From NCBI RefSeq assembly GCF_021311115.1, contig NZ_JAJTNP010000007.1, positions 62,001 to 126,000 on the forward strand: a DNA stretch of 64,000 nucleotides, read 5' to 3'. The position numbers were made by a program, and so were the translations under genes. This DNA is from Chryseobacterium gwangjuense (GTDB lineage Bacteria > Bacteroidota > Bacteroidia > Flavobacteriales > Weeksellaceae). Numbering within the stretch: the stretch's first letter is position 1; every line of letters starts with the position of its first letter. The notes beneath the pieces are model-generated. The model was not told the DNA's origin, searched no databases, and saw nothing but the letters and a program-made list of their open reading frames with translations. Positions 43,805 through 53,929 of this stretch are shown here, one piece after another.

Positions 43805-43875
43805 GTCATTCTAACGAAGGAAGAATCTATTTGAGCTTACAGATTCTTCATTACGCGTTGCTCCATTCAGAATGA
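43805..43875. repeat. REP-like imperfect inverted repeat, copy 3
   Basis: GTCATTCTAACGAAGGAAG at the left and ATTCAGAATGAC at the right enclose AGAATCT and AGATTCT. It shares units with 7778-7852 and 15151-15220. It lies in the 235-base gap between the cysS end and the T9SS gene start. Confidence 0.65.
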
Positions 43876-43885
43876 CAATAGCGCA

Positions 43886-43914
43886 AAAAAAACTCCCACA
43901 AATTGTGAGAGTTT
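43886..43914 (-). terminator. terminator after cysS
   Basis: AACTCCCACAA pairs with TTGTGAGAGTT with one mismatch. An A-run at 43886-43891 gives U's on the minus strand, directly after the cysS stop. Confidence 0.6.
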
Positions 43915-43934
43915 CTATAACTATTTTTAAAATA

Positions 43935-45401
43935 TTAGTTCAAAACATAAAAAGTTCCGTCTCTTCCGTCTTTCAATTCGATCCCTTCAGCAAGAAGTCT
44001 GTCTCTAATTTGATCTGAAAGTTCAAAATTCTTAGATTTTCTCGCCTGATTTCTCAATTCAATTAAAACCTGTAATGTCTGATCTAGTTTTTCATTGTTA
44101 TTTTCTTCAATGGCCTGCAATCCTAACACATCGAAAACAAGGGCATTTAAAGTAGATTTCAAGTCCTCTAAATCCTTAGTTGAGATGGTTTCTTTAGCAT
44201 CATTTAAAGCGAAGATATATTTTACAGCTTCAAATAAGTGAGCAATCAGAACCGGAGAATTAAAATCATCCGTTAAAGCATCGTACGCTTTATTTTTCCA
44301 CTCTTCCAGACTGAAACCTGATTGTTTTTCATCATTCGGAGTGATTGAATTCAATACTTTAATCGCTTCCATTAATCGGATAAATCCTTTTTCACTTGCC
44401 AGCATCGCATCATTAGAAATATCCAAAACACTTCTGTAATGAGCCTGCAGGAAGCAAAAACGTACAATCGACGGATGAAAAGGTTTTTCAAAGAAATCAT
44501 TTTCACCAGTAACTAATTGCATTGGCAGGATATAATTCCCTGTAGATTTACTCATACGCTGAGCATTCATCGTCAACATATTGGCGTGCATCCAGTAATT
44601 TACCGGCGATGCATCATTGCAAGCTTTTCCCTGAGCAATTTCACATTCGTGGTGAGGGAATTTCAAGTCCATTCCACCTCCGTGAATATCGAAAGTCTCT
44701 CCTAAATATTTTGTACTCATCGCTGTACATTCAAGATGCCATCCCGGGAAACCTTCTCCCCAAGGCGAATTCCATCTCATGATGTGTGCCGGAGAAGCTT
44801 TTTTCCACAATGCAAAATCCTGTGGATTTTTCTTTTCACCTTGTCCGTCTAAGTCACGGGTATTTGCAAAAAGTTCTTCAATATTTCTTTTTGAGAGTTC
44901 ACCATAGTTCAAGCCTCTTCTGTTGTATTCCAACACATCGAAATACACAGAACCATTGCTCTCGTAAGCAAATCCCCTTTCAATTAATTTTTGAGTTAAT
45001 TCGATTTGCTCAACGATATGACCTGTTGCTGTAGGTTCTATATTTGGTGGCAATAAATTGAACATATCCAAAACTTTATGAAAATCTACTGTATATTTTT
45101 GTACGATTTCCATTGGTTCCAGCTTTTCAAGACGGGTTTGTTTAACGAATCTATCGTTATTTACATCTCCGTCATCAGTAAGGTGACCTGCATCAGTGAT
45201 ATTTCTTACATACCTCACCTTATAACCAAGATGCATTAAGCTCCTGTAAATGAAATCGAAGGAAAGGAAAGTTCTTACATTTCCCAAATGTACGTTGCTG
45301 TAAACGGTAGGCCCACAAACATACATTCCAACATTTCCTTCTAAAATGGGTTTAAATATTTCTTTTTCGCCTGCAAGCGAGTTGTATATTTTTAATTGCA
45401 T
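43935..45401 (-). CDS. cysS: cysteinyl-tRNA synthetase
   Basis: A 488-residue class I synthetase. [17 protein letters not shown] holds the HIGH variant (HLGN) and the zinc Cys of MYVCGPT; the other zinc ligands lie in HLECTAMS and [13 protein letters not shown] appears as RMSKSTGN. It charges tRNA-Cys in the cytosol. I looked for a T-box leader upstream and saw none. The 152-base gap upstream (45402-45553) is AT-rich with no feature I can name. Confidence 0.95.
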   Translation of the reverse strand: MQLKIYNSLAGEKEIFKPILEGNVGMYVCGPTVYSNVHLGNVRTFLSFDFIYRSLMHLGYKVRYVRNITDAGHLTDDGDVNNDRFVKQTRLEKLEPMEIVQKYTVDFHKVLDMFNLLPPNIEPTATGHIVEQIELTQKLIERGFAYESNGSVYFDVLEYNRRGLNYGELSKRNIEELFANTRDLDGQGEKKNPQDFALWKKASPAHIMRWNSPWGEGFPGWHLECTAMSTKYLGETFDIHGGGMDLKFPHHECEIAQGKACNDASPVNYWMHANMLTMNAQRMSKSTGNYILPMQLVTGENDFFEKPFHPSIVRFCFLQAHYRSVLDISNDAMLASEKGFIRLMEAIKVLNSITPNDEKQSGFSLEEWKNKAYDALTDDFNSPVLIAHLFEAVKYIFALNDAKETISTKDLEDLKSTLNALVFDVLGLQAIEENNNEKLDQTLQVLIELRNQARKSKNFELSDQIRDRLLAEGIELKDGRDGTFYVLN

Positions 45402-45553
45402 TGATTTAAATTAAAAGATGTAATGATTTATAAATTTAGTTTAAAGTTTTAATAATTAAAAGATTTAAATCTTTTAACTACAGCATTTACAGCAACAACA
45501 AATAATGGTTGTTACAAAAATCTTATCTGAAACTTTTTTAAATTTTATCATTA

Positions 45554-45985
45554 TTAAATTGCTTTTAAATGATGTTGTAAATGATCAATATAATCATTGA
45601 TGATATATTCCAATGTGAATATTTTAGTCTCCGTCTTTGTCATATCACAGGTTCTTTGCAAATCCTCATCAGGAATATTTTCCACAACATTTACAATCTG
45701 AAGATTTAAAAACTTCCAAAGATTGATAATATCTGAAGTCTCAACATTCTGATAGTTCTGCGCTTTCACCCAAAAATTCTGATCATAGACAATATTCTCA
45801 TTTTCTTTATACTGAGTAATTACAAATCTTCTGATATTTGATAAAGCACTATCACAAAGATGGCCTAAAATTTCTTTTTTTGACCATTTTTCAGGAGAAA
45901 TTTTAGCTGACCATTGTTTCTCTGAAATATTTTCAAACCTTTGAAACTCTTCATTAACAATATTTTTAAGAATCTGGTAGTCCAT
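45554..45985 (-). CDS. DinB family protein
   Basis: A 143-residue four-helix-bundle protein. The DinB metal-binding histidines appear in WSKKEILGHLCDSA and, at the C-terminus, in IDHLQHHL. Related proteins include thiol-dependent transferases such as BstA in bacillithiol-using bacteria, which is of interest given bshA in this window, but the substrate is not known. Located 11 bases after folE on the same strand. Confidence 0.83.
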   Translation of the reverse strand: MDYQILKNIVNEEFQRFENISEKQWSAKISPEKWSKKEILGHLCDSALSNIRRFVITQYKENENIVYDQNFWVKAQNYQNVETSDIINLWKFLNLQIVNVVENIPDEDLQRTCDMTKTETKIFTLEYIINDYIDHLQHHLKAI

Positions 45986-45996
45986 AATTATCTTAA

Positions 45997-46665
45997 TTAA
46001 TAATCCAGTTTAGCATGGCTTCCTACGTAATGTAAGAACTCCTGTCTTGTAATAGGATTGGTTCTGAAAATTCCACTCAATTCTGCTGTAATCGTAGAAC
46101 TTGCTGTATCCTTAATTCCTCTGCAATTTACGCAAAGATGTTTTGCATCAATAATACAAGCAACATCTTTTGTTCCCAACGCTTCTTTTAAAGCATCTAC
46201 AATCTGCATGGTCAGTCTTTCCTGAACTTGTGGTCTTTTTGCATAATAATCAACAATTCTGTTGATTTTTGAAAGTCCAATTACTTCTCCATTCGAAATA
46301 TAAGCAACGTGTGCTCTTCCGATAATTGGCAAAAAGTGATGTTCACAGAATGAATATACCGTAATATCTTTTTCCACCAGCATCTGGCGGTATTTGTATT
46401 TGTTTGAAAATGTAGAAATTCCCGGTTTATTTTCAGGAAGAAGTCCTCCGAAAATTTCATTTACATACATCTTGGCAACACGTTTCGGCGAGTCTTTCAA
46501 CGAATCATCAGTCATATCCAAACCTAGGGTTTCCATAATTTCCCCAAAAAGTCCGGTAATTTTTTCTATTTTTTCCTGTGGCGATTTATCAAAAGCATCT
46601 TTCCTTATAGGCGTATGTTCTTTTCCAGTGAAAATATCATCGTCGTTATCAGTAAAATCAACCAT
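45997..46665 (-). CDS. folE: GTP cyclohydrolase I
   Basis: A 222-residue FolE. The zinc and catalytic residues are in YSFCEHHFLP and LCVNCRGIKD, and the GTP-binding GLSKINRIVDYYAKRPQVQERLT is complete. It converts GTP to dihydroneopterin triphosphate for folate synthesis, which links it to the folate-dependent methionine genes further right. The N-terminal 40 residues are acidic and variable. A TATTTTTG box lies upstream, and the DinB gene follows in the same transcript. Confidence 0.95.
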   Translation of the reverse strand: MVDFTDNDDDIFTGKEHTPIRKDAFDKSPQEKIEKITGLFGEIMETLGLDMTDDSLKDSPKRVAKMYVNEIFGGLLPENKPGISTFSNKYKYRQMLVEKDITVYSFCEHHFLPIIGRAHVAYISNGEVIGLSKINRIVDYYAKRPQVQERLTMQIVDALKEALGTKDVACIIDAKHLCVNCRGIKDTASSTITAELSGIFRTNPITRQEFLHYVGSHAKLDY

Positions 46666-46681
46666 TTTTATTTAATTTGCA

Positions 46682-46689
46682 CAAAAATA
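46682..46689 (-). promoter_or_regulatory. candidate -7 box of folE (TATTTTTG)
   Basis: Minus-strand TATTTTTG matches TAnnTTTG, 16 bases before the folE ATG, in a gap shared with the divergent gene at 46764. Confidence 0.42.
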
Positions 46690-46763
46690 CGGATAAAATC
46701 TGTTTTATTTATTTGAATCCGGTCGAAAAAATCATCTTTTAACCTCCACTTTCATTATAAGCT

Positions 46764-47918
46764 ATGATTATTGTTGAAGAAGTACAAAACAAAAACCAAA
46801 AAAAGGAATTTTTAGAATTTCCGGCTAGACTTTATCAACATGACAAAAACTATATCAGACCTAGAAATATCGATATTGAAGATGTTTTTAATCCTGAAAA
46901 AAATAAGTTCTTTAAAAGTGGTGAATGCTCCAGGTTTTTATTTAAAAACAAACACAATGAGACCGTAGGAAAAGTTGCTGTTTTTATTAATGAGACTTAT
47001 CAGCAGAAACAACCGACCGGCGGATTCGGCTTCTTCGATTGTATTAATGATCAGGAAACGTCCAATTTTATTTTTGATTATTGCAAAAACTGGTTCCAAC
47101 AAAGAGAAATAGAAGCAATGGATGGTCCTATCAATTTTGGAGAACGTGATAAATTTTGGGGACTCGTCATTGAAGGATTTGTAGAACCTTTATTCGGAAT
47201 GAACTATAACTTTCCTTATTACAAAGATCTTTTTGAAAATTATGGTTTTAAAATTTACTTTGAACAGCTTTGTTTTTCGAGACCTATTTTCGCAGAAGTT
47301 TCAAGAGTGTTCACGGTAATGCACGCAAAACACAGCAAAAATCCGGATATTTCAGCACGACCAATGACGAAAAGTAATCTGGAAAAATTTGCCAAAGATT
47401 TCACAGAAATTTATAATAAAGCATGGGCAGCGCACGGTGAGGGAAAATGTTTAGATGAAGCAAAAACTCTGAAAATGTTTAAAATAATGAAACCCATCAT
47501 TAATGAACATATTTCATGGTTTGTCTATGAAAACGAAAAGCCAATCGCCATGTGGATGAATCTTCCCGACACCAATCAATGGTTCAAATATCTAAACGGA
47601 AAATTCGGAATTTGGGAAAAACTTAAATTTCTTTGGGTTAAAAGATTTAAGAAAAATGAAAAAATGATCGGAATTGTTTTTGGAGTCATTCCCGAATGGC
47701 AAAGGAAAGGAATTGAAGGGTATATGATCTGGGAAGGAACTCAGCATTTAAGAAAACATACCGATTTTAAAGTTACGGAGATGCAGTGGATCGGTGATTT
47801 TAATCCTAAAATGATAAGGATTGCTGAAAATCTGGATACAACTGTGACAAGAAAATTAGCGACTTATCGTTATCTGTTTGATAGGGATAAGGAATTTGAA
47901 AGGCATCCAATATTGTAA
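46764..47918 (+). CDS. GNAT-like protein, function unknown
   Basis: A 384-residue cytosolic protein. The N-terminal part has FLEFPARLYQHDKNYIRP, a feature I recall from large uncharacterised Bacteroidota proteins related to YghO. A GNAT-like acetyl-CoA loop occurs late (FGVIPEWQRKGIEGYMIWEG). The central part includes DGPINFGERDKFWGL. It probably transfers an acyl group, but no substrate can be given. Divergent from folE and convergent with metF across a GC-rich hairpin. Confidence 0.78.
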   Translation: MIIVEEVQNKNQKKEFLEFPARLYQHDKNYIRPRNIDIEDVFNPEKNKFFKSGECSRFLFKNKHNETVGKVAVFINETYQQKQPTGGFGFFDCINDQETSNFIFDYCKNWFQQREIEAMDGPINFGERDKFWGLVIEGFVEPLFGMNYNFPYYKDLFENYGFKIYFEQLCFSRPIFAEVSRVFTVMHAKHSKNPDISARPMTKSNLEKFAKDFTEIYNKAWAAHGEGKCLDEAKTLKMFKIMKPIINEHISWFVYENEKPIAMWMNLPDTNQWFKYLNGKFGIWEKLKFLWVKRFKKNEKMIGIVFGVIPEWQRKGIEGYMIWEGTQHLRKHTDFKVTEMQWIGDFNPKMIRIAENLDTTVTRKLATYRYLFDRDKEFERHPIL

Positions 47919-47924
47919 GATATA

Positions 47925-47955
47925 TTTTCGGCGGCACCTTTGGTGCCGCCGAAAA
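47925..47955. terminator. GC-rich hairpin, copy 2, bidirectional terminator
   Basis: TTTTCGGCGGCACC (47925-47938), TTT, GGTGCCGCCGAAAA (47942-47955): perfect 14-base arms, identical in the core to 37273-37301. It lies between the GNAT-like gene and the convergent metF. Confidence 0.75.
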
Positions 47956-47992
47956 TGTAAACAAGATTAAAAATTCATCAAAACAAGTAGCT

Positions 47993-48952
47993 TTAAAATA
48001 ATTCTCCAGCTACTCTCTTGATATTATCACTTTTTCCCATTGAGTAAAAATGCAGAACAGGAACTCCAAAATCCAATAATTCTCTGCATTGATTGATTGC
48101 CCATTCAATTCCGATCTGTTTTACAGCTTCATTGTTTTTAGCATTTTCAACTTCATTAATTAACTCTTCAGGCAAATCAATTTTAAAAATTTGGGGTAAA
48201 ACTTTTAAATGTTTTTTCGTAGCAATCGGTTTAATTCCCGGAATAATCGGAACTGTAATTCCCATTTCACGAGCTTTTTTTACGAACTCAATATACTTTT
48301 TATTATCAAAAAACATTTGGGTAACAATATAATCTGCTCCGGCATCTACTTTTTGTTTTAACCATTTTAAATCATAATTCATGGAAGGCGCCTCCATATG
48401 TTTTTCCGGATACCCTGCAACTCCAATGCAAAATTTATTATGCGCTTCACATTCTTCGTCTTGATTGTGCAGATATCTTCCTCTTCCCAAATCATTGATC
48501 TGATGAACCAAGTCCATTGCACTTGCATGACCTCCCTGAGTGGGTTCAAAATATTGATACCCTTTCATTGCATCCCCTCTTAAGGCCATGATATTATCAA
48601 TTCCAAGGTACATACAATCTACCAAAAGATATTCTGTCTCTTCTTTTGTAAAACCTCCGCAAAGCAAATGCGGAACGGTATCTACATTATATTTATGCTG
48701 AATCGCTGCACAAATCCCCAGTGTTCCGGGACGCATTCTTGTGATACGACGCTCCATCAAACCATTTCCTTTGTCAATGTAAATATATTCTTCTCTGGAA
48801 GTCGTCACATCGATAAATGGAGGTTTAAATTCCATTAAAGGATCAATATTCCTATATAAATCTTCGATCCCTATTCCTTTTTGAGGAGGAACCACTTCCA
48901 AGGAGAATAACGTTTTTCCGTTTGCGTTTTTTATATGGTCGGTAATTTTCAT
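47993..48952 (-). CDS. metF: 5,10-methylenetetrahydrofolate reductase
   Basis: A 319-residue flavoenzyme. FSLEVVPPQKG is the N-terminal FEPP variant, ALRGD the folate/FAD contact, and PGIKPI near the C-terminus is family-typical. It makes 5-methyl-tetrahydrofolate, the methyl donor for the MetH encoded just upstream on the same strand. A strong hairpin separates it from metH (86 bases), so it may be partly uncoupled from the rest of the operon. Confidence 0.93.
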   Translation of the reverse strand: MKITDHIKNANGKTLFSLEVVPPQKGIGIEDLYRNIDPLMEFKPPFIDVTTSREEYIYIDKGNGLMERRITRMRPGTLGICAAIQHKYNVDTVPHLLCGGFTKEETEYLLVDCMYLGIDNIMALRGDAMKGYQYFEPTQGGHASAMDLVHQINDLGRGRYLHNQDEECEAHNKFCIGVAGYPEKHMEAPSMNYDLKWLKQKVDAGADYIVTQMFFDNKKYIEFVKKAREMGITVPIIPGIKPIATKKHLKVLPQIFKIDLPEELINEVENAKNNEAVKQIGIEWAINQCRELLDFGVPVLHFYSMGKSDNIKRVAGELF

Positions 48953-48988
48953 TATCTATTTTATAGTCTTTTTTTTAATATTTATGAG

Positions 48989-49033
48989 GTTTCCGTTTTG
49001 GGCGGCGGCTTTGCCGCCGCCCAAAACGGAAAC
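48989..49033. repeat. GC-rich 21-base perfect inverted repeat between metH and metF
   Basis: Arms 48989-49009 and 49013-49033 pair perfectly over 21 bases, GC-rich inner part GGGCGGCGGC, loop TTT. It begins four bases after the metH stop codon. Without a clear U-tract it could still terminate, pause or protect RNA ends. Style (loop TTT, GGC/GCC neck) matches the hairpins at 37273 and 47925. Confidence 0.75.
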
Positions 49034-49037
49034 TAAA

Positions 49038-51698
49038 TTAATCTGCTAAATTCGGTGACAACCATTTTCTCGCTTCCTGTAAAGAAATTCCTTTTCTCTC
49101 TGAATAATCTTTTAACTGATCCTCCGCAATTTTTCCCAACCCAAAATACTTTGCGTGTGGACTTCCGAAATAATATCCGGAAACCGCAGCTGTTGGGAAC
49201 ATGGCTAAACTTTCAGTTAAATACACCCCGATATTTTCTTCTACTTTTAATAAGTCCCAGATCGCATGTTTTTCTAAGTGATCAGGACATGCAGGATAGC
49301 CAGGAGCCGGACGAATTCCTTTGTATTTTTCAGCAATTAATTCTTCATTGCTTAAATTTTCCTGATTCGCATATCCCCAATATTCAGTTCTGATTTTTTT
49401 ATGTAAAAATTCGGCATAAGCTTCTGCAAAACGGTCAGCCAAAGCTTTTACCATAATTGCATTGTAGTCGTCATTTGCTTTTTCGTATTCTTCGGCCAAT
49501 TCATCGGTCCCGAAACCTGTGGTTACACAAAAAGCTCCCATATAATCGGTTTTTCCTGAACTTTGAGGAGCAATAAAATCACTTAAAGCCAGATAATCTT
49601 TTCCTTTCGAACGTTGAGCCTGTTGTCTTAATGTCAGGAATTTTACTTGCTGTTCATTATTTTCGTTGAAGATCAAAATATCATCCGTTTCATTAGAATT
49701 TGCTTTAAAAATTCCAAAAATGGCTTTTGCAGTTAGTAATTTTTCTTCTAAAATTCTGTTTAAAATAACCTGTGCATCTTTAAAGAGTTCTTTTGCCTGA
49801 ACTCCGACCACCTCATCTTCTAAAATATTCGGGTATTTCCCATGAAGATCCCAGCTTCTGAAAAAAGGAGACCAATCGATGAAAGACAGCAATTCTCTCA
49901 AATCCTGATTTTCAATAACCGTAACACCTAATTGATTCGGAGTGAAAATTTCTTCATTTTCCCAGTTGATTTTAAACTTATCTTTTCGGGCATCTTCAAT
50001 CGAAACATAGTCTTTATCTACCTGTCTATTCAGGAATTTTTCTCTAAACTCCGAATAGTCGCTTTTTAAATCTTCAACATACTCTTTATTTCTGTCCCCC
50101 AACAATGAACTTACCACGTTTACCGCTCTGGAAGCATCATTTACGTGAACAACTGCATTTTTATATTTTAAATCGATTTTCACGGCGGTATGCGCTTTTG
50201 AGGTTGTTGCACCACCAATTAATAAAGGAAAATCTAAATTCTGTCTCTCCAGTTCCTGAGCGATATACACCATTTCATCCAAACTAGGTGTAATCAATCC
50301 GCTTAATCCGATAACATCTACTTTTTCCTCTATTGCAGTCTGAATAATTTTTTCGGCAGGAACCATTACTCCCAAATCAACAATTTCGTAGTTGTTACAT
50401 CCTAAAACTACGCTCACAATATTTTTACCAATATCATGAACATCACCTTTTACAGTGGCCATCAGGATTTTCCCATTGGCTGGTTTTGATCCGTCTTTTT
50501 CAGCTTCGATATAGGGTTGTAAGTAAGCCACCGCTTTTTTCATTACCCTTGCCGATTTTACAACTTGTGGCAAGAACATTTTTCCACTTCCAAATAAATC
50601 TCCTACAACGCCCATTCCGGTCATTAGATTAATTTCAATAACGTGAAGCGGTTTTGCAGCCTGCTGTCTCGCTTCTTCCACATCTTCTTCGATAAAACGG
50701 TCGATCCCTTTTACCAAAGCGTGGGTAATTCTATCCTGTAATGGCTTTGTTCTCCATTCCAGATCTTCAACTTTTTCTTTTTTAACAGATTTATGTCTTT
50801 CAGAATAATCCAAAAGTCGCTCGGTAGCATCTTCTCTTCTGTCAAGTATTACGTCTTCAACTAATTCGAGAAGTTCTTTATTAATTTCATCATAAACCTC
50901 CAACATGGCAGGGTTTACAATTCCCATATTCATTCCCGCCTGGATTGCGTGGTACAGGAAAACCGAGTGCATCGCTTCTCTTACCGTATCATTTCCTCTA
51001 AAAGAGAAGGAAACATTACTCACTCCTCCACTCACAGAAGCGTAAGGCAAGTTCTGACGAACCCATCTTGTTGCTTCAATGAAGTCGATTGCATTTTTTC
51101 TGTGCTCATCCATTCCCGTCGCAACAGGGAAAATATTTAAATCGAAAATAATATCTTCTGCAGGGAAATGTAATTCATTCACCAAAAGATCATAAGAACG
51201 TTTTGAAATCTCAATTCTACGTTCATACGTATCGGCTTGTCCTACCTCATCAAATGCCATCACAATCATTGCAGCACCATATCTTTTAATGGCTTTTGCC
51301 TGTTTGATGAATTCTTCTTCTCCACCTTTTAAACTGATGGAATTCACCACACATTTTCCTTGAGCAACCTGTAATCCAGCTTCTAAGATTTCCCACTTCG
51401 AAGAGTCGACCATGATTGGGATTCTTGCGATATCCGGTTCGGAAGCAATTAAATTCAAAAATTTAATCATGGAAGCTTTCCCGTCAATCAGTCCGTCGTC
51501 GAAATTGACATCAAGAATTTGGGCACCGCCTTCAACCTGATGACGTGCAATATCGAGTGCTTCCCCGAATTTCTCTTCTTTTATTAACCTCAAAAATTTC
51601 TTCGACCCGGCAACATTGGTTCTTTCCCCAACATTGATAAAGTTACTTTCCGGCGTAATAATCAAAGGCTCGAGCCCTGATAATCTTAAATATTTCAT
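49038..51698 (-). CDS. metH: methionine synthase MetH, folate/B12/activation module
   Basis: An 886-residue protein that lacks the homocysteine-binding N-terminal domain. Domains in order: pterin-binding barrel from about residue 10 ([14 protein letters not shown]), cap helices, B12-binding domain with [10 protein letters not shown] (the cobalt-ligating His), and the SAM-dependent reactivation domain ending in [18 protein letters not shown]. The frame can start at a TTG at 51701, but the next codon is ATG (51698), which I prefer. It starts four bases after the desaturase stop. It must work with the homocysteine module encoded at 52878-53888. Confidence 0.93.
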   Translation of the reverse strand: MKYLRLSGLEPLIITPESNFINVGERTNVAGSKKFLRLIKEEKFGEALDIARHQVEGGAQILDVNFDDGLIDGKASMIKFLNLIASEPDIARIPIMVDSSKWEILEAGLQVAQGKCVVNSISLKGGEEEFIKQAKAIKRYGAAMIVMAFDEVGQADTYERRIEISKRSYDLLVNELHFPAEDIIFDLNIFPVATGMDEHRKNAIDFIEATRWVRQNLPYASVSGGVSNVSFSFRGNDTVREAMHSVFLYHAIQAGMNMGIVNPAMLEVYDEINKELLELVEDVILDRREDATERLLDYSERHKSVKKEKVEDLEWRTKPLQDRITHALVKGIDRFIEEDVEEARQQAAKPLHVIEINLMTGMGVVGDLFGSGKMFLPQVVKSARVMKKAVAYLQPYIEAEKDGSKPANGKILMATVKGDVHDIGKNIVSVVLGCNNYEIVDLGVMVPAEKIIQTAIEEKVDVIGLSGLITPSLDEMVYIAQELERQNLDFPLLIGGATTSKAHTAVKIDLKYKNAVVHVNDASRAVNVVSSLLGDRNKEYVEDLKSDYSEFREKFLNRQVDKDYVSIEDARKDKFKINWENEEIFTPNQLGVTVIENQDLRELLSFIDWSPFFRSWDLHGKYPNILEDEVVGVQAKELFKDAQVILNRILEEKLLTAKAIFGIFKANSNETDDILIFNENNEQQVKFLTLRQQAQRSKGKDYLALSDFIAPQSSGKTDYMGAFCVTTGFGTDELAEEYEKANDDYNAIMVKALADRFAEAYAEFLHKKIRTEYWGYANQENLSNEELIAEKYKGIRPAPGYPACPDHLEKHAIWDLLKVEENIGVYLTESLAMFPTAAVSGYYFGSPHAKYFGLGKIAEDQLKDYSERKGISLQEARKWLSPNLAD

Positions 51699-51702
51699 CA
51701 AC

Positions 51703-52794
51703 TTATTCTTCTAAAATATAGTATGCGTTATTCGCATTCTGCTTCAGCAAATCCACATGTTTGCCCAAAGCGGTGAAAATCGGAAACCGTTTGTAAGCCA
51801 AATGATGTTCTCTGGCAAATTCTTCGATTTCCTCTGTAATTTCATTATAATATAAATAGCTGTAGTTCGGGAAAAGATGATGGGCAACATGAAAGTTGAA
51901 ATTCCCCAATACATTTCGTACGAACCAATTATTTTCTTGTAAATCATTAGTGACTTCAAACTGATGATGAAGCCAACTGAAAGGCAGCCCATTCTTTTCA
52001 TCCAATTTTGGAAAGGCATTATCAGGAAGCGGATGTAATGGTAACAGTACAAAAAGGGCAAAAATACTTGCCGCAATCACCTGTAAAAACCAAGCTCCCA
52101 ACGCCAAACCAACAGATACTTTAAAAAACAAAACCGGAACTGCAATCTGATAGAAAAAGTAAAACAGTTTAAAAGTCACCATTTTAATTTTTTCTTGTAC
52201 AGGAATGGCTCCCTGGGTTTTCAGAATCACTCTTTCATTATCAAAAAAGTCTCTAAAATCACGGATAAACATCCAATTGAACAGATATAAAGGATACACC
52301 AAAAAGAAAAAGAAATGCTGATATTTCTGAACTCCTTTTGCCTTAATCCAAGGAACGATTAACAGAAGTCCGCTCTGCTCAATATCTGTATCCCAACCGT
52401 CAACATTCGGATAAGCGTGATGCGCAGCAATGTGTCTTTTTTTCCAGATGTAGGAATTAGCTCCCACAAAATCGAAAATCTGTAAAACCAGACTGTTTAA
52501 TTTTTTGCTTTTATAAATATTGTTGTGGGCAGCTTCGTGAATTAGATTTAAATAAATCAACACCAAAGAAATCCCCATCAACACAAAACTCAAAATATAA
52601 ATCCATGGTTTTTCGGCATTCAAAAGAGCAAACGCATACAAGCCAAAATAGACCAAAGGCAAAAGAATAGCTTTGATCTGAATATACAGGTCCCTGTTTT
52701 CGGGAATGGCTTCTACACGCTGGTTCACTTTTTTTCTTAATTCATTAAACAGCTTTGCATCCTCTGAATCTTTTAAGTAAATCGGCTTTTCCAT
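51703..52794 (-). CDS. membrane fatty acid desaturase
   Basis: A protein of about 363 residues with four or more membrane helices and the three His boxes of membrane di-iron desaturases: [15 protein letters not shown] and [10 protein letters not shown]. It introduces a double bond into acyl chains with O2 and electrons from a ferredoxin or cytochrome b5-like donor. The frame opens at 52854, but [16 protein letters not shown] at 52794 is the family-like start. It sits between the two halves of methionine synthase in the same operon, an unexpected partner. Confidence 0.87.
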   Translation of the reverse strand: MEKPIYLKDSEDAKLFNELRKKVNQRVEAIPENRDLYIQIKAILLPLVYFGLYAFALLNAEKPWIYILSFVLMGISLVLIYLNLIHEAAHNNIYKSKKLNSLVLQIFDFVGANSYIWKKRHIAAHHAYPNVDGWDTDIEQSGLLLIVPWIKAKGVQKYQHFFFFLVYPLYLFNWMFIRDFRDFFDNERVILKTQGAIPVQEKIKMVTFKLFYFFYQIAVPVLFFKVSVGLALGAWFLQVIAASIFALFVLLPLHPLPDNAFPKLDEKNGLPFSWLHHQFEVTNDLQENNWFVRNVLGNFNFHVAHHLFPNYSYLYYNEITEEIEEFAREHHLAYKRFPIFTALGKHVDLLKQNANNAYYILEE

Positions 52795-52877
52795 TATCGT
52801 ACATTTTGCGATGTAATTAAAGATAACACAAAAAACCGTTCCTTTTCTTATCAATTCAATGAAAAAATTCTATCAAA

Positions 52878-53888
52878 TCAGACAAATTCCTTCAATTTTC
52901 TTGGTGGATATTGTGCTACCAAATCTGCAATCGCTTTGATATGCTCCGGTGTCGTTCCGCAACAGCCTCCGATAATATTGATTAATCCTTTTTCCACATA
53001 TTCCTTTACTTGACTCGCCATATCTTCCGGCGTTTCATCATATTTTCCAAAAGCGTTTGGAAGACCCGCATTCGGATATGCCGAAATATGGAATTCTGAA
53101 TTGTGAGCCAATGTTTCCAAATACGGAGTCAATTGATTTGCTCCCAAAGCACAATTGAAACCTACACTTAATAAATTCAAGTGGGAAACGGAGATTAAAA
53201 ATGCTTCCGCAGTTTGTCCGCTCAACGTTCTTCCTGATGCATCGGTAATGGTTCCTGAAACCATGATCGGAATTTTGATTCCTCTTTCGTCCTGAAGTTC
53301 ATCGATTGCAAAAAGTGCTGCTTTTGCATTTAGTGTATCGAAAATGGTTTCTACCAAAAGAATATCTGAACCTCCGTCTAATAAAGCCTCACATTGTTGT
53401 TTGTAAGCAACTCTCAATTCCTCAAACGTAATTGCTCTGTAACCAGGATCGTTTACATCAGGACTTAAGCTTGCCGTTCTGTTTGTCGGACCGATAGAAC
53501 CTGCTACAAATCTTGGTTTATCCGGATTTTGAGCGGTGAATTCGTCACAAGCTTTTCTTGCGATTTTTGCAGATTCATAGTTCAATTCATACACCAGCTC
53601 TTCCATATGATAATCCGCCATTGCAATTGTAGTTCCCGAAAACGTATTGGTTTCGATGATATCTGCTCCTGCTTCGAGATATTTTTTGTGAACTTCTTCA
53701 ATCGCCTGAGGCTGCGTTAATGACAACAAATCATTGTTTCCTTTTACCGGATGTGCCCAATCTTTGAAACGCTCGCCACGATAATCTTCTTCTTCAAATT
53801 TATATCGCTGAAGCATCGTTCCCATTGCTCCGTCAAGAATTAAAATTCTTTCGGATAATGCTTTGTATAGTTGTTCTGAATTTTTCAT
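52878..53888 (-). CDS. homocysteine S-methyltransferase module of split MetH
   Basis: A 336-residue barrel protein equal to the first domain of Met[12 protein letters not shown] at the start, IETNTFSGT, and the zinc ligands in GFNCALG and [10 protein letters not shown]. It activates homocysteine and must receive a methyl group from the B12 module made by the separate metH gene at 49038-51698. Located 41 bases after the trans-sulfuration enzyme gene. Confidence 0.92.
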   Translation of the reverse strand: MKNSEQLYKALSERILILDGAMGTMLQRYKFEEEDYRGERFKDWAHPVKGNNDLLSLTQPQAIEEVHKKYLEAGADIIETNTFSGTTIAMADYHMEELVYELNYESAKIARKACDEFTAQNPDKPRFVAGSIGPTNRTASLSPDVNDPGYRAITFEELRVAYKQQCEALLDGGSDILLVETIFDTLNAKAALFAIDELQDERGIKIPIMVSGTITDASGRTLSGQTAEAFLISVSHLNLLSVGFNCALGANQLTPYLETLAHNSEFHISAYPNAGLPNAFGKYDETPEDMASQVKEYVEKGLINIIGGCCGTTPEHIKAIADLVAQYPPRKLKEFV

Positions 53889-53929
53889 TTTCTTTTCTTT
53901 TTATCAAATCTTTCAAACCTTAGAACCTA

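Noticed and set aside
45402..45553. T-box leader or small RNA upstream of cysS/downstream of the DinB gene
   Set aside because: No T-box core sequence and no terminator/antiterminator pair; only AT-rich DNA with a weak CAACAAC/GTTGTT pairing.
51699..51701. TTG start for metH
   Set aside because: The next codon is ATG, which gives a normal protein start and a four-base gap to the desaturase gene.
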